A stretch of 64,000 nucleotides of DNA from NCBI RefSeq assembly GCF_011022235.1, contig NZ_JAAIYP010000042.1, forward strand, positions 1 through 64,000, written 5' to 3'. The notes beneath the pieces were generated by a model. That model was given only the letters and a program-made list of their open reading frames with translations, was not told the origin of the DNA and searched no databases. Below, in pieces: positions 45,418 to 54,793 of the stretch (position 1 is its first letter; each line of letters begins with the position of its first letter). The DNA comes from Magnetospirillum aberrantis SpK. GTDB lineage: Bacteria; Pseudomonadota; Alphaproteobacteria; Rhodospirillales; Magnetospirillaceae. The position numbers were made by a program, and so were the translations under genes.

Positions 45418-46139
45418 AACATCCGGCCGGCGATCCGCCGCAGGCCCCGGCCATAGCGGACCACCACGGACCAATACCACCAGCGCCAGGCCGGAACCGG
45501 CACCAAGGCCTGGTTGACGAACAGCACGTCGCCGTGGTGGCGGCGGGTCAGCACCAGCACCTTGAACCCCAGGCCCGCCAGGCGCCGCTTGATCCGTTCG
45601 ATGGCCGGCTTGAAGGCCGGATCCAGGAAATCATGGAATTCCACAGTGATCTGGGCGACGCGCCGCAAGGTGTCGTCGCCGGCCGTGTCGAACATGGCCA
45701 GTTCAGCCCCCTCGATATCGACCTTCAACAGATCGACACGATCGGCGCCGACACGCCGCAACAGGCTGTCCAAAGTGATGGCCGGAACCTCGATCTCGCC
45801 CGTGAACGGCACATCTCCCAGGGCCGTCACGCTGCCCCAATGGAAGCTGTCCTGGCCGGCGATGGCGAAACGCGCCGTTCCATCCACCCCGCCGACCGCA
45901 TAATGATGCTTGGTGACCAAGGCGGTTTCGCGGATCAGGGCGACGTTCTCGGGCGCCGCCTCGACCACATGGCAGCGGCAACCGGCCCAGGAATTCACCG
46001 TTTCGGCGAAGTCACCCGCGGCACCGCCAAGATCCACCACCAGGGAATCCTCGCCCAACGGGTCGGCGACGAAAGTGTGGCCGGAAACACAGGCCAGGCC
46101 GGAACGGGTATGCATGGTCAAGACAGTCACCGACTTCAT
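45402..46139 (-). CDS. FkbM-family methyltransferase
   Basis: A 245-residue SAM-dependent methyltransferase of the FkbM group: VVDLGGAAGDFAET (SAM loop), VVEAAPENV and the family hallmark DLLKVDIEGAEL. Many members O-methylate sugars in surface glycans. A short aromatic C-terminal segment follows (RWWYWSVVVRYG), possibly membrane-peripheral. The start is the ATG at 46139. It lies five bases after the nadK gene on the same strand, so it may share the nadK transcript. Confidence 0.82.
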   Translation of the reverse strand: MKSVTVLTMHTRSGLACVSGHTFVADPLGEDSLVVDLGGAAGDFAETVNSWAGCRCHVVEAAPENVALIRETALVTKHHYAVGGVDGTARFAIAGQDSFHWGSVTALGDVPFTGEIEVPAITLDSLLRRVGADRVDLLKVDIEGAELAMFDTAGDDTLRRVAQITVEFHDFLDPAFKPAIERIKRRLAGLGFKVLVLTRRHHGDVLFVNQALVPVPAWRWWYWSVVVRYGRGLRRIAGRMFQSAA

Positions 46140-46144
46140 ATGGC

Positions 46145-46912
46145 TCAGGGGACGAACTGCTCGGCGATGATGCGCTCTTCCAGATTGTGTTCCGGGTCGA
46201 ACATCAAGGTCAGGTCGATGGAACGGTCTTCGTAGATATCCACCTCGGCTACGTCGCGGGCCTCGGTGTAGTCGGCCACCGCCGACACCGGCCGCTTGTC
46301 GGCTTCCAGGATCTCGAACGTCACCTTGGCGGTGTGCGGCAGCAACGCCCCGCGCCAGCGCCGGGGGCGGAAGGCGGAAATGGGCGTCAGCGCCAGGATG
46401 CCGGCGCCCAACGGAATGATCGGGCCGTGCGCCGACAGGTTGTAGGCGGTGGAGCCGGCCGGGCTCGAGACCAGCACGCCGTCGCAGATCATTTCTTCCA
46501 GACGCTGTTTGCCGTCGATGCGGATACGAAGCTTGGCCGCCTGACGGGTCTCGCGCAGCAGCGACACTTCGTTGATGGCCAAAGCGTCGACCGCCGTGCC
46601 GTTCCTGAGCTTGGCCAGCATGCGCAACGGGTGCAGGACCACACCTTGCGCCTTGCGCAACCGCTCGATCAGGCCGTGTTCGCGGAAGGTGTTCATCAAG
46701 AAACCGACCGAGCCGCGGTTCATACCGTAGATGGGCACATGGCGGTCGATGTAGCGGTGCAGCATCTCCAGCATGAAACCGTCGCCGCCCAACGCCACGA
46801 TCAGGTCGGCCTCTTCCGGCGCGACATGGGGATAGCGGTCTTCCAGGCGCTTGCGCCCCGCGTTGCCGGCCTCGGTATCGGCCGAGACGAAAGCGATCTT
46901 CGGAAAATCCAT
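46145..46912 (-). CDS. nadK: NAD kinase
   Basis: A 255-residue NAD kinase, the short form usual in Alphaproteobacteria. The ATP/NAD motif GGDG is at 42-45 ([11 protein letters not shown]), [10 protein letters not shown] follows, and the C-terminal [16 protein letters not shown] is the NAD-binding signature. It phosphorylates NAD to NADP. The start is the ATG at 46912; a TTG six bases upstream is possible. Its upstream region is divergent with a methyltransferase gene and contains TATAGT on the minus strand at 46942-46947, without a clear -35 box. Confidence 0.95.
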   Translation of the reverse strand: MDFPKIAFVSADTEAGNAGRKRLEDRYPHVAPEEADLIVALGGDGFMLEMLHRYIDRHVPIYGMNRGSVGFLMNTFREHGLIERLRKAQGVVLHPLRMLAKLRNGTAVDALAINEVSLLRETRQAAKLRIRIDGKQRLEEMICDGVLVSSPAGSTAYNLSAHGPIIPLGAGILALTPISAFRPRRWRGALLPHTAKVTFEILEADKRPVSAVADYTEARDVAEVDIYEDRSIDLTLMFDPEHNLEERIIAEQFVP

Positions 46913-47046
46913 GACCAAGCCCGCCGGAGGTTGAGGCCGGCACTATACACCGCACCGCGAAAGGGTTGCCAGGGGTGTGGTTTTTCGGTGGGCGGCCGGA
47001 ATGGGGCTGGTTATACTCGCCGCCTTCTCACCAGGGGGAAATCGGT

Positions 47047-47751
47047 GTGAGCGCCGCATTCGACAAGCCGGAAGATTTCTATCAGGTCTACGACCGCCAC
47101 CGGACCTATGTCCGGGCCGATCTGCGCAAGAAGCACATCCGCGACTTCACCGCCAACGTCTGGAACCCGGCCGGCTTCACCCCCGGCATGCGGGTGCTGG
47201 AACTGGGGTGCGGGGTCGGCCTGTTCCTGGCTTTCCTGCGCGCCATGGGCGTGAAGGACGTCACCGGCGTCGAGATGGATCCCAAGGTCAAGGAATTCAT
47301 GCCGGCCGACCTGGCGGCGTTGGTGCACACCACCACCTTCGAGGACTTCCTGGGCCGCGAGGGCCTGGGGCAGTTCGACCGCATCGTCATGCTGGACGTG
47401 TTCGAGCATTTCTCGCCGGCCGAGGGCGTGGCGCTGTTGCGGCGTTTCGCCCAATTGCTAGCCCCCGGCGGCAAGCTGGTGATCCGGGTGCCCAACATGG
47501 CCTCGCCCTGGGGTTTGCAATATCAATACAACGACCTGACACACAAAGGCTTCTACGCGCCGGGCAACATCCGCCAGCTCGCCCTGGCGGCCGGTTGGGA
47601 CGCCGAGGCGTGTTTGCCGTCGCGGCGCGGCAGCACGGTGCGACGCCTGACCGAAGCGGCGTTCGAGTGTCTGATGAACAAGGTCCTGACCGATCCGCCG
47701 CCGGTGTGGACGGCCAATTTCATCGCCGTCCTGTCTCCTCAGCGGAACTGA
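47047..47751 (+). CDS. Class I SAM-dependent methyltransferase
   Basis: A 234-residue methyltransferase with motif I VLELGCGVGLFLA, an acidic residue in GVEMDPK, IVMLDVFEHFSP and a GGKLVIRVPNM motif. It resembles the methyltransferase type 12/23 group found in glycan loci. The GTG at 47047 was chosen because AGGGGGAA lies seven bases upstream. It sits between nadK (divergent) and moaA (convergent, ten bases between stops). The substrate is unknown. Confidence 0.82.
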   Translation: MSAAFDKPEDFYQVYDRHRTYVRADLRKKHIRDFTANVWNPAGFTPGMRVLELGCGVGLFLAFLRAMGVKDVTGVEMDPKVKEFMPADLAALVHTTTFEDFLGREGLGQFDRIVMLDVFEHFSPAEGVALLRRFAQLLAPGGKLVIRVPNMASPWGLQYQYNDLTHKGFYAPGNIRQLALAAGWDAEACLPSRRGSTVRRLTEAAFECLMNKVLTDPPPVWTANFIAVLSPQRN

Positions 47752-47761
47752 ACACCGACGC

Positions 47762-48748
47762 TCAGCCGCCGGTCACGCTCATGTGGCGGGACACGGCGGG
47801 GGCCAAGCCTCGGCCAATGACGAAATCGTGGCCCTGGGGCTTGCGGGCGATGGCGGCGTCGATGGCGGCATCCAACAGATGGTCGCCCTCGCTGGCCCGC
47901 ATGGGGGTGCGCAGATCGACCGCGTCCTCGTGACCCAGGCACATGAACAACGTCCCGGTACAGGTGACGCGCACGCGGTTGCACGATTCGCAGAAATTGT
48001 GGGTCATCGGTGTGATGAAGCCGATGCGCCGGCCGGTTTCGGCGACGGTGACATAACGGGCGGGGCCGCCGGTCCGGTAGTCGTTGTCGGCAAGCGTCCA
48101 GCGCCGTTCCAGTCCGGCCCGCACCTGGGACAACGGCAAGTACTGGTCCGTGCGGTCGGCGCGGATTTCGCCCAGGGGCATGGTTTCGATCAGGCACAGG
48201 TCGAAACCGTGGCCGCCGCACCATTCCACCATGCGGTCGAACTGGTGTTCGTTGACCCCTTTCATCGCCACCATGTTGACCTTGACCGCAAGGCCGGCGG
48301 TCTTGGCCGCCATGATGCCGTCCAGAACCTGTTCCAGCCGGCCCCAGCGGGTGATTCCGGTGAAGGTGCCGGCGTCCAGGGTATCAAGCGAGACATTGAT
48401 CCGGCGCATACCGGCGGCGGCCAGTCCTTCGGCGTGCTTGGCCAATTGGGTGCCGTTGGTGGTCAGCGTCACCTCGTCCAGGGCGCCGGCCTTGACCAGC
48501 GCCCCCAGACCGCCGACCAGACCCATGACGCCGCGCCGCACCAGGGGTTCGCCGCCGGTCAGGCGGATCTTCCTCACGCCCTTGCGCACGAAGGCGCCGC
48601 ACAGCCGCTCCAGTTCCTCGAGCGACAGCACCTCGGCCTTGGGCAGGAACGACATGTCTTCGGCCATGCAATAGACGCAGCGAAGGTCGCAGCGGTCGGT
48701 CACCGACACGCGCAGATAGCTTATCCGCCGTCCAAAGGGGTCGATCAT
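47762..48748 (-). CDS. moaA: GTP 3',8-cyclase MoaA
   Basis: A 328-residue radical SAM enzyme that performs the first step of molybdenum cofactor synthesis, from GTP toward cyclic pyranopterin monophosphate. The SAM cluster is C20-x3-C24-x2-C27. The second 4Fe-4S cluster is bound by the C-terminal CESCNR motif and the following CTGTLFMC. The chain ends in the GG tail needed for function in MoaA. The ATG at 48748 has a GGGAGGAA site. No other mo-genes follow in the window. Confidence 0.95.
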   Translation of the reverse strand: MIDPFGRRISYLRVSVTDRCDLRCVYCMAEDMSFLPKAEVLSLEELERLCGAFVRKGVRKIRLTGGEPLVRRGVMGLVGGLGALVKAGALDEVTLTTNGTQLAKHAEGLAAAGMRRINVSLDTLDAGTFTGITRWGRLEQVLDGIMAAKTAGLAVKVNMVAMKGVNEHQFDRMVEWCGGHGFDLCLIETMPLGEIRADRTDQYLPLSQVRAGLERRWTLADNDYRTGGPARYVTVAETGRRIGFITPMTHNFCESCNRVRVTCTGTLFMCLGHEDAVDLRTPMRASEGDHLLDAAIDAAIARKPQGHDFVIGRGLAPAVSRHMSVTGG

Positions 48749-48898
48749 ACGTTTCCTCCCGATCCCGCATATGTGGATTGCCCGGACGGAATCCAACATG
48801 GGCGATCTGGAAGGAAAGGGGCTTGGCTTTGGTCAAGCGTCACTCGGATTCTGTTATCCTCCGCTCTTGAAAAGACAGACCGACGGGACAGCGCGATC

Positions 48899-49417
48899 AT
48901 GACCGAGAACTGCCGCGATCAGAAAATCGGCGCAATCCCTTATGTACACGGCATGGCGCCGGAAACGCTGATGGCAAGCTTCGCCGAGGATCTGGCGCGT
49001 CGCGGTTACCGTGTCGGCGGCCTGTTGCAGACCACGCAGCGAACCGGCCGCAAGCGTATGCTCGCCGTCGAGTTGGACAGCGGACGGCAAATCCCGCTAT
49101 CCCAGAACCTGGGACCGCAATCGCAATCCTGTTCCCTGGACCCGGCGGCCCTGGCCGAGGCGTCGGGAGCCGTCCGCCGCGCGGTCGCCGACCGCGTGGA
49201 TCTGGTCATCGTCAGCAAGTTTTCCAAACTGGAAGCGGCCGGGCAGGGATTGGCGGCGGAATTGCTGAGCGCCATGGCCGAGGGACTGAATGTCCTGACG
49301 GCGGTGCCCGAGGACATGGTCGGGCAATGGCGCCATTTCACCGGCGGGCAGGGTGCCGTCTTGCCGGCTACGGCCGCCGGTTTGTGGCGGTGGTGGGGAA
49401 ACGGGCAGGCGGGGTGA
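48899..49417 (+). CDS. DUF2478-like protein
   Basis: A 172-residue protein resembling the DUF2478 family, whose genes are often near molybdenum metabolism. Recognisable stretches are IGAIPYVHGMAPETLMASF, the RRGYRVGGLLQTT turn, CSLDPAALAEASG and SKFSKLEAAGQGL. The last corresponds to the NKFGKxEAxG motif, in which Asn is replaced here by Ser. The function is not established; a nucleotide-binding role has been suggested for such layouts. It is divergent from moaA with 150 bases between them, consistent with a shared regulatory region. No convincing promoter was found in that gap. Confidence 0.7.
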   Translation: MTENCRDQKIGAIPYVHGMAPETLMASFAEDLARRGYRVGGLLQTTQRTGRKRMLAVELDSGRQIPLSQNLGPQSQSCSLDPAALAEASGAVRRAVADRVDLVIVSKFSKLEAAGQGLAAELLSAMAEGLNVLTAVPEDMVGQWRHFTGGQGAVLPATAAGLWRWWGNGQAG

Positions 49418-49483
49418 AAGCTCTTGTGAGCCGGTTGCGTTCCTTCTAGAAACTGGCCACAGGGCGAGAAGAGGGGCGGGCAC

Positions 49484-51001
49484 GTGCTGTTCAGCAGTTT
49501 TGAATTCATCTTCTGCTTCCTGCCGCTTGTCCTGATTGGAAGCGTCCTCGTCGCCAGGTTGGGCGACAAGGCGATAAAGCTTTATCTCGGGGCCGCGTCC
49601 CTGGTCTTCTACGCCTGGTGGTCGACGACCTTCGTCTGGCTCTTGGTATTTTCCATCGCCGCCAACTACGCCCTTCTGACGCTGGCCTTGCATCGCCCCG
49701 CCGGCAGCCGTTGGCGTCATCGGGTCATGATCGCCGGCATCGTCTTCAACCTCGGCATCCTGTCCTGGTTCAAATACGCCGGCTTCCTGGCGTTCAACCT
49801 GTCCTTGGTGAGCGGGGCCCATTTCGACCTGGGGGCGATCATCCTGCCGCTGGGAATTTCGTTCTTCACCTTCCAGAAGGTGGCGCTGTTGGTGGACGTC
49901 AACCGCGGTCATGTGGAAGACATCGCCTTTCCCGACTTCCTGTTGTTCGTCACCTTCTTTCCGCAATTGATCGCCGGTCCCATCGTCCTTTATCCCGAGG
50001 TCGCCTGGCAGTTCCGCCAGCCCGGACGGCTTGGCGTTCGCACCGCCGGCATGCAGGTCGGCCTGACCCTGTTCGCCATCGGGCTGGCGAAAAAGGTTTT
50101 CCTGGCCGACAACCTGGAGCGTTTCGCCACCCCGCTGTTCAACGCCGCCACCACCGGCAAGCTGTTGTCCGCCGGCGACGCCTGGATCGGGGCCCTGGCC
50201 TATACGCTGCAACTCTATTTCGACTTTTCCGGCTATTCGGACATGGCGATCGGGCTGGCCGCCATGTTCGGCATCGCCCTGCCGGTCAACTTCCTGTCGC
50301 CGTACAAGTCGCGCTCGATCATCGAATTCTGGCGACGCTGGCACGTCACCTTGTCCCACTTCCTGCGGGTCTACCTGTATTTCCCGCTGGGAGGGAACCG
50401 CTCGGGACCGGTCCGGCGGCAAATGAACCTGATGATCGTCATGTTCCTGGGTGGATTGTGGCACGGTGCCGCCTGGACCTTCGTCGCCTGGGGCGTGCTG
50501 CATGGTTTCTATCTGGTGGTGAACCACATGTGGCGCACCTTGGTCGCCGCCATGGGCTGGCGCCTGCCCGGCGTGCTGCGCCTGCCGGCGACGGCGGCAA
50601 GCTGGGCCGTCACCTTCGTCGCCGTCGTCGCCGCCTGGGTATTGTTCCGCGCCGACGGATTCCCGGCGGCATGGTCGATCCTGTCGGCGATGTTCGCGCC
50701 ATCCTCGTTGGCCGCCCTGCCAGGCTGGGCGGCGCAGACATCGCCGATTCCCAGGGTCGGCGACGCCGGGAACTGGCTGGCCGGCGGGTTGGCCGTCGCC
50801 TTGCTGCTTCCCAACAGCCGCGAGCTCCTGGGGCGGGCCTTTCCCCTGGTCGAGGCCGGGGCGGACGCGGCCCTGGCGGCCCCCGGACGCCGTCTGGCCT
50901 GGCGGCCAAGCCCGGCATGGGCGGCATGGGCGGCGTTGTGTCTGGTTCTGGGCATCTTGGGGCTGTCGCAGCCGCAAGTGTTCATCTATTTCCAATTCTA
51001 G
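49484..51001 (+). CDS. MBOAT-family O-acyltransferase (second AlgI-like copy)
   Basis: A 505-residue polytopic membrane protein with the AlgI/MBOAT signatures: FPQLIAGPIVLYPE, EFWRRWH ending at H287, and H327 in GGLWHGAAW. The start is a GTG preceded by GAGGGG. It is followed nine bases after its stop by an SGNH-like gene, as at 8100-10486 where the order is reversed. It probably moves acyl groups across the inner membrane for O-acylation of a polysaccharide. Confidence 0.9.
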   Translation: MLFSSFEFIFCFLPLVLIGSVLVARLGDKAIKLYLGAASLVFYAWWSTTFVWLLVFSIAANYALLTLALHRPAGSRWRHRVMIAGIVFNLGILSWFKYAGFLAFNLSLVSGAHFDLGAIILPLGISFFTFQKVALLVDVNRGHVEDIAFPDFLLFVTFFPQLIAGPIVLYPEVAWQFRQPGRLGVRTAGMQVGLTLFAIGLAKKVFLADNLERFATPLFNAATTGKLLSAGDAWIGALAYTLQLYFDFSGYSDMAIGLAAMFGIALPVNFLSPYKSRSIIEFWRRWHVTLSHFLRVYLYFPLGGNRSGPVRRQMNLMIVMFLGGLWHGAAWTFVAWGVLHGFYLVVNHMWRTLVAAMGWRLPGVLRLPATAASWAVTFVAVVAAWVLFRADGFPAAWSILSAMFAPSSLAALPGWAAQTSPIPRVGDAGNWLAGGLAVALLLPNSRELLGRAFPLVEAGADAALAAPGRRLAWRPSPAWAAWAALCLVLGILGLSQPQVFIYFQF

Positions 51002-51010
51002 TGTCACACG

Positions 51011-51952
51011 ATGCGCTATCTGACCCTCACCCTCGGTCTTGCCGTCGCCACCCTGGCCGTCATCTTCGCCACCCTGTGGCGGCTTGATCCCTATGGCTAT
51101 TACGGCCGTTTCCCCAAGGGCCTTTACACCGACGGGACCTTTCGCCACGTCAAGGCCCTGCTGGTCCGCGAAGCCCGCCCCGACCTGGTGGTCCTGGGGG
51201 CGTCGACCGCCGTGCCCATCGATCCCGCCGCCTTGGGCCAGTGCCGCGCCTTCAACGGCGCCTTCAACGGCGCGCGGCCCCAGGAACTGGTGTACATGGC
51301 GCGCGACATCCTGCCCGACAGCGTCCACGCCGCGTTGGTCGGACTGGATTTCTTCGCCTTCAACAAAGCCACCGGCATGGGCTACGACAATCCCGATTTC
51401 GGCCGGATGACCTGGTCCAAGACCATGGCCTACACCTTGTCCTTCCAGGCCCTGCGCGAAGCCAAGTTCGTGTCGAAAATGGCCCGTTTCGACCGTCAGC
51501 AGGTTCTGGACCGCGGCAACGGCGCCCGTCTGGACGCGGCGGTCAACGCCGAGAACGACGCCAAGTCGCCCAAGATCGACCACGCCACCGAACTGGCCTG
51601 GGTCCGTCACGACATTTTCGGCGGCTGGAGCTATGACACCGCCGGCCGGAACCATCTGGAACAGTTACGCGACGCCTTGGCAGGGCGCGGCATCACGGCC
51701 GCGGTATACGTCACCCCCATGAGCGACAGCCTGTTGGCGCTGTTGCAGGAAATGGGCATCACCCCCGACCTGGAGCGTTTCCGGCGGGACGTGCTGGAGG
51801 TTTTCCCTGACGCGGTGGACTTCACCGGCACCATGTCCGACAACCGCCTGTTCATGAAACGCGATCCGCTGCACTTTCCCCAGGCGACCGCCAACCAACT
51901 GGCCCATGACGTTCTGGCCCGGCACGGCCTGTGCGGCTATCGCAAGCCGTAA
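51011..51952 (+). CDS. Membrane-anchored SGNH-like partner of the MBOAT protein
   Basis: A 313-residue protein with one N-terminal membrane segment (about residues 3-22) and a periplasmic-type domain. GASTA (63-67) is at the expected nucleophile position and DPLH (285-288) at the C-terminal Asp/His position. It is weakly like AlgX/DltD-type acetyl-handling proteins, and its function rests mainly on pairing with the MBOAT gene. The 3' end overlaps the convergent heparinase-like gene by 16 bases. Confidence 0.6.
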   Translation: MRYLTLTLGLAVATLAVIFATLWRLDPYGYYGRFPKGLYTDGTFRHVKALLVREARPDLVVLGASTAVPIDPAALGQCRAFNGAFNGARPQELVYMARDILPDSVHAALVGLDFFAFNKATGMGYDNPDFGRMTWSKTMAYTLSFQALREAKFVSKMARFDRQQVLDRGNGARLDAAVNAENDAKSPKIDHATELAWVRHDIFGGWSYDTAGRNHLEQLRDALAGRGITAAVYVTPMSDSLLALLQEMGITPDLERFRRDVLEVFPDAVDFTGTMSDNRLFMKRDPLHFPQATANQLAHDVLARHGLCGYRKP

Positions 51953-53940
51953 CCGGCGGAGAAGGGGGGGAGACCGTCCCATGGCGGCGGCAACCGACCG
52001 GGCGCGGTGACCACGTGGCGTTCCACCTCGGTCGCGCTGGTGACTTCCAATCCTGCCTCCAGGTCCTCGACCACCACCCGGCCGTCGGCGACACCGACCC
52101 GACGATAGACGGGTAACCCGAAACCGTGGTGAAGGCCGACGAATCCAGTGGCGGAGGCCCGCACCACCTGAGCACGGGCGCGGTCTTCAAGCTGGAACGG
52201 CGCCAAAAGCCGGGCCGGTTCCATATCGGCGCGGCGCGGCGCGAAATGGGCCAGAACCGAACGGTAGCGATTCCGCTCGGCAAGGTCGGCGGTGTAGACG
52301 AAGGTTCCCGGATCGGCCACCCAATCGACGCCGTCCACCTCGAGTTCCACCGCCAACTGGTCGTTATGGGCGTGGCCGCCCTGACCGTTCTGACCGATGG
52401 GGCCGCAGCGCACCGCCAGGAAACACCGATCATTCCGCCAGATATACAGCCCGAAGGCCGGCAGGAAACAGGGGCGCAAACCGTCAAGGGCCGCCGCGTC
52501 GGGCAAATGGAACTCGACCCGCGCCACCCGCCGGGCCACACCGTCGCCGGCGTGGACCTCGGGAACGGCATCGGCACCGGCCGCCGTCCGCGGATGGCGG
52601 CGCCCCGCCAGGGCGGCGACCACCGCCGCCTCGGGGGCCGCCCATTCGGGCATACTCCAGGCGGGCGTGAACAGACCGGACGCCGCCGCCCACAAGGAGG
52701 TGAAATCCAAGACCCGTTCGGCGGTGCCGTCCACCGCCGGCACAAGCTTGAAGAACCGGCCGGAATCGTTGTCGCCCACCTGGATGGCCCGGCCCGACGG
52801 CTTGGTCACCGCGACGGCGAAATCCACCGCCCGTTCGACGATGTCCACGTATTCTTTCGGTAGCCGGTCGGCCAGCAAGGCGGTGGCATAGAGCGCCATT
52901 TCCGCGGACAGCCGATGATAGGCGGTGGACGCCTCGAAATTGCCGCCATCGGCCAGGAACTGACGCTTCAGTTCCGCCGCCAGCTGCTCGGCGGCGAAGT
53001 CGCGCCAAGCGGCGGCCTCTTCCCCCGGCAGGACGGCGGCGGCAAAGGCCAGACCGCAGATGTCGGCCAGATAATGGTTGCCCCGATGCTCGCCGGTCCA
53101 TTCCAGATGAGCCATGACGAAACGGCCATGATCGACCATGGCGCCGGCAAAAGCCTTTTCGAAAACCTCATCCGGCACCGCGCCTCCGGCCAACAGAAGC
53201 TCGCGCGCCAGCACCATGTTGGCGGCGCGGATGGCGACATCCATGGCGCACGCCCAATTGACCCCCCAGCCGGGAGGATTCGAGCCCAGGAAATCCAAAA
53301 TCTGGTTGCGCACCTCGCGGGCCAGTTCGGGCGTGCCGTCGATCGCGAACAACAGGGCCAGTTGCGGCAAATGCTGAAGCCGGGCCAGTTCCCACGGCAC
53401 CTTGATGTCGATTCCCGGCAAGTGGCCATAGGATACGGTCGGCCCCCACGCCCGCACCGACCATCGGTAGCCGGATTTGAAATCGACCTGCCAGTCGATG
53501 GGACGATAGGCCGGATCGTCGACCGCGTCGAGCAGCGCTCGGGCGGGGGCGCGGTTGGCCGGCCAATGTCCGTCCGCCAACGCCGCGCGCCACCCGTCAC
53601 CCAAGGCCGGCCCGGCGGAATAGCCGTGCTCTCCGAAACCGGCATGGCTGTCGCCATGGCCGACGCGGACCCAGCCCGAGCCCAAAAGGTCGAAACGATG
53701 CTCCAGATAAAGCGGGGCCAATCGCGCCAGCGTTTCGCGGCACGCCGCCAGGGCCGAACGCTCCAACGGCGCCAGCAGACGGGCCAGCGGACCATCCGGC
53801 GCGGCGGCATAGGACCGGCGTGCGCGATGCCAGCGCCCGACAACATGACGGCGCAACAGACGCAGGCCGACACGCGCGGCCTTGCGCGCCACCAGATGCG
53901 GCGGCATCGACAGGGCATGGCGCAAGAGATGGATCGACAT
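51937..53940 (-). CDS. Heparinase II/III-like protein (second copy)
   Basis: A 667-residue heparinase II/III-family protein. The N-terminal 100 residues are basic and helical. The alpha-toroid contains GEHRGNHYLADI and EASTAYHRL; the beta-sandwich contains GGHAHNDQLAVELE, VADPGTFVYT and RYRSVLAH. Motifs are closer to the family consensus than in the copy at 15327. The start was set at the ATG at 53940; TTG codons at 53976 and 53967 are alternatives. A lyase that edits or trims the polysaccharide is the usual proposal for such locus-encoded members. Confidence 0.85.
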   Translation of the reverse strand: MSIHLLRHALSMPPHLVARKAARVGLRLLRRHVVGRWHRARRSYAAAPDGPLARLLAPLERSALAACRETLARLAPLYLEHRFDLLGSGWVRVGHGDSHAGFGEHGYSAGPALGDGWRAALADGHWPANRAPARALLDAVDDPAYRPIDWQVDFKSGYRWSVRAWGPTVSYGHLPGIDIKVPWELARLQHLPQLALLFAIDGTPELAREVRNQILDFLGSNPPGWGVNWACAMDVAIRAANMVLARELLLAGGAVPDEVFEKAFAGAMVDHGRFVMAHLEWTGEHRGNHYLADICGLAFAAAVLPGEEAAAWRDFAAEQLAAELKRQFLADGGNFEASTAYHRLSAEMALYATALLADRLPKEYVDIVERAVDFAVAVTKPSGRAIQVGDNDSGRFFKLVPAVDGTAERVLDFTSLWAAASGLFTPAWSMPEWAAPEAAVVAALAGRRHPRTAAGADAVPEVHAGDGVARRVARVEFHLPDAAALDGLRPCFLPAFGLYIWRNDRCFLAVRCGPIGQNGQGGHAHNDQLAVELEVDGVDWVADPGTFVYTADLAERNRYRSVLAHFAPRRADMEPARLLAPFQLEDRARAQVVRASATGFVGLHHGFGLPVYRRVGVADGRVVVEDLEAGLEVTSATEVERHVVTAPGRLPPPWDGLPPFSAGYGLR

Positions 53941-54044
53941 GGCTGATTGCTTACCATCCTTGGACAATTTCGCCAATCTCCACTAGCCAACCGACGGTCA
54001 AACCCGTATGAACGGTGGCATCGCCATTTGAGTTCGGATTCGTC

Positions 54045-54758
54045 ATGTCGCTGAATACGCTGACCGTCGTCATTCCTTGCTACAACGAAGAAAACACTCT
54101 CGAAACCATCGTTGGCCGCGTTCTCGAAGCCGACCGCTGCGGGCTGGGAATCGAGATCGTGATCGTTGACGACGGCTCACGTGATCGTTCGGTCGAGGTG
54201 ATGAAGGCGCTGGCCGAGAAGCATCCCGAGATCCAATGCGCCTTCCATGGCGTCAACCAGGGCAAGGGCGCCGCGCTGCGGACCGGTTTCACCAAAGCGA
54301 CCGGTGATGTCGTGCTGGTTCAGGACGCCGACCTTGAATACAGCCCCAACGACTATCCCAAGCTGTTGAAGCCGTTGCTGGACGGCCGCGCCGACGTGGT
54401 GTTCGGATCGCGCTTCAAGGGCGGCGACGAAACCCGCGTCCTGTATTTCTGGCATTCCATCGGCAACGCCATGCTGACGCTGGCCAGCAACATGATGACC
54501 GACCTGAACCTCACCGACATGGAGACTTGCTACAAGGTCTTCAAGCGCGAGGTCATCCAGGGCATCGCCATCGTCGAGAACCGCTTCGGGTTCGAGCCCG
54601 AGATCACCGCCAAGATCGCCCGGCTGAAGCCGCGGCCGCGCATCTACGAGGTGGGCATCAGCTATTCCGGCCGCACTTACGAGGAAGGCAAGAAGATCGG
54701 CTGGCGTGACGGCGTCCGCGCTCTTTACTGCATCGTCCGCTACAGCCTGTTCGACTGA
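54045..54758 (+). CDS. Family 2 glycosyltransferase (dolichyl/polyprenyl-phosphate sugar synthase-like)
   Basis: A 237-residue GT-A enzyme with VVIPCYNEENTL, IVDDGSRD, QGKGAALRTGF and the DxD-like QDADLEY. This is the DPM1/polyprenyl-phosphate glycosyltransferase group. It has no C-terminal membrane helices, unlike ArnC. Members make lipid-phosphate-linked sugars or act directly in glycan assembly. The ATG at 54045 was chosen because the family begins at the VVIPCYNEE strand just after it. A family 4 transferase gene follows 35 bases later. Confidence 0.88.
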   Translation: MSLNTLTVVIPCYNEENTLETIVGRVLEADRCGLGIEIVIVDDGSRDRSVEVMKALAEKHPEIQCAFHGVNQGKGAALRTGFTKATGDVVLVQDADLEYSPNDYPKLLKPLLDGRADVVFGSRFKGGDETRVLYFWHSIGNAMLTLASNMMTDLNLTDMETCYKVFKREVIQGIAIVENRFGFEPEITAKIARLKPRPRIYEVGISYSGRTYEEGKKIGWRDGVRALYCIVRYSLFD

Positions 54759-54793
54759 GCGGCGCGGTTCCGCCGCCCCGGCCCGAGGGACAG

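Noticed and set aside
46942-47017. Divergent -10-like boxes (TATAGT on minus, TATACT on plus) between nadK and the methyltransferase gene
   Set aside because: Neither has a convincing -35 box at 16-18 bases, so they are not listed as promoters.
48749-48898. Molybdenum cofactor riboswitch or promoter between moaA and the DUF2478-like gene
   Set aside because: The 150-base gap shows no extended conserved-looking stem structure, and the best -35/-10 pair overlaps the moaA ribosome binding site.
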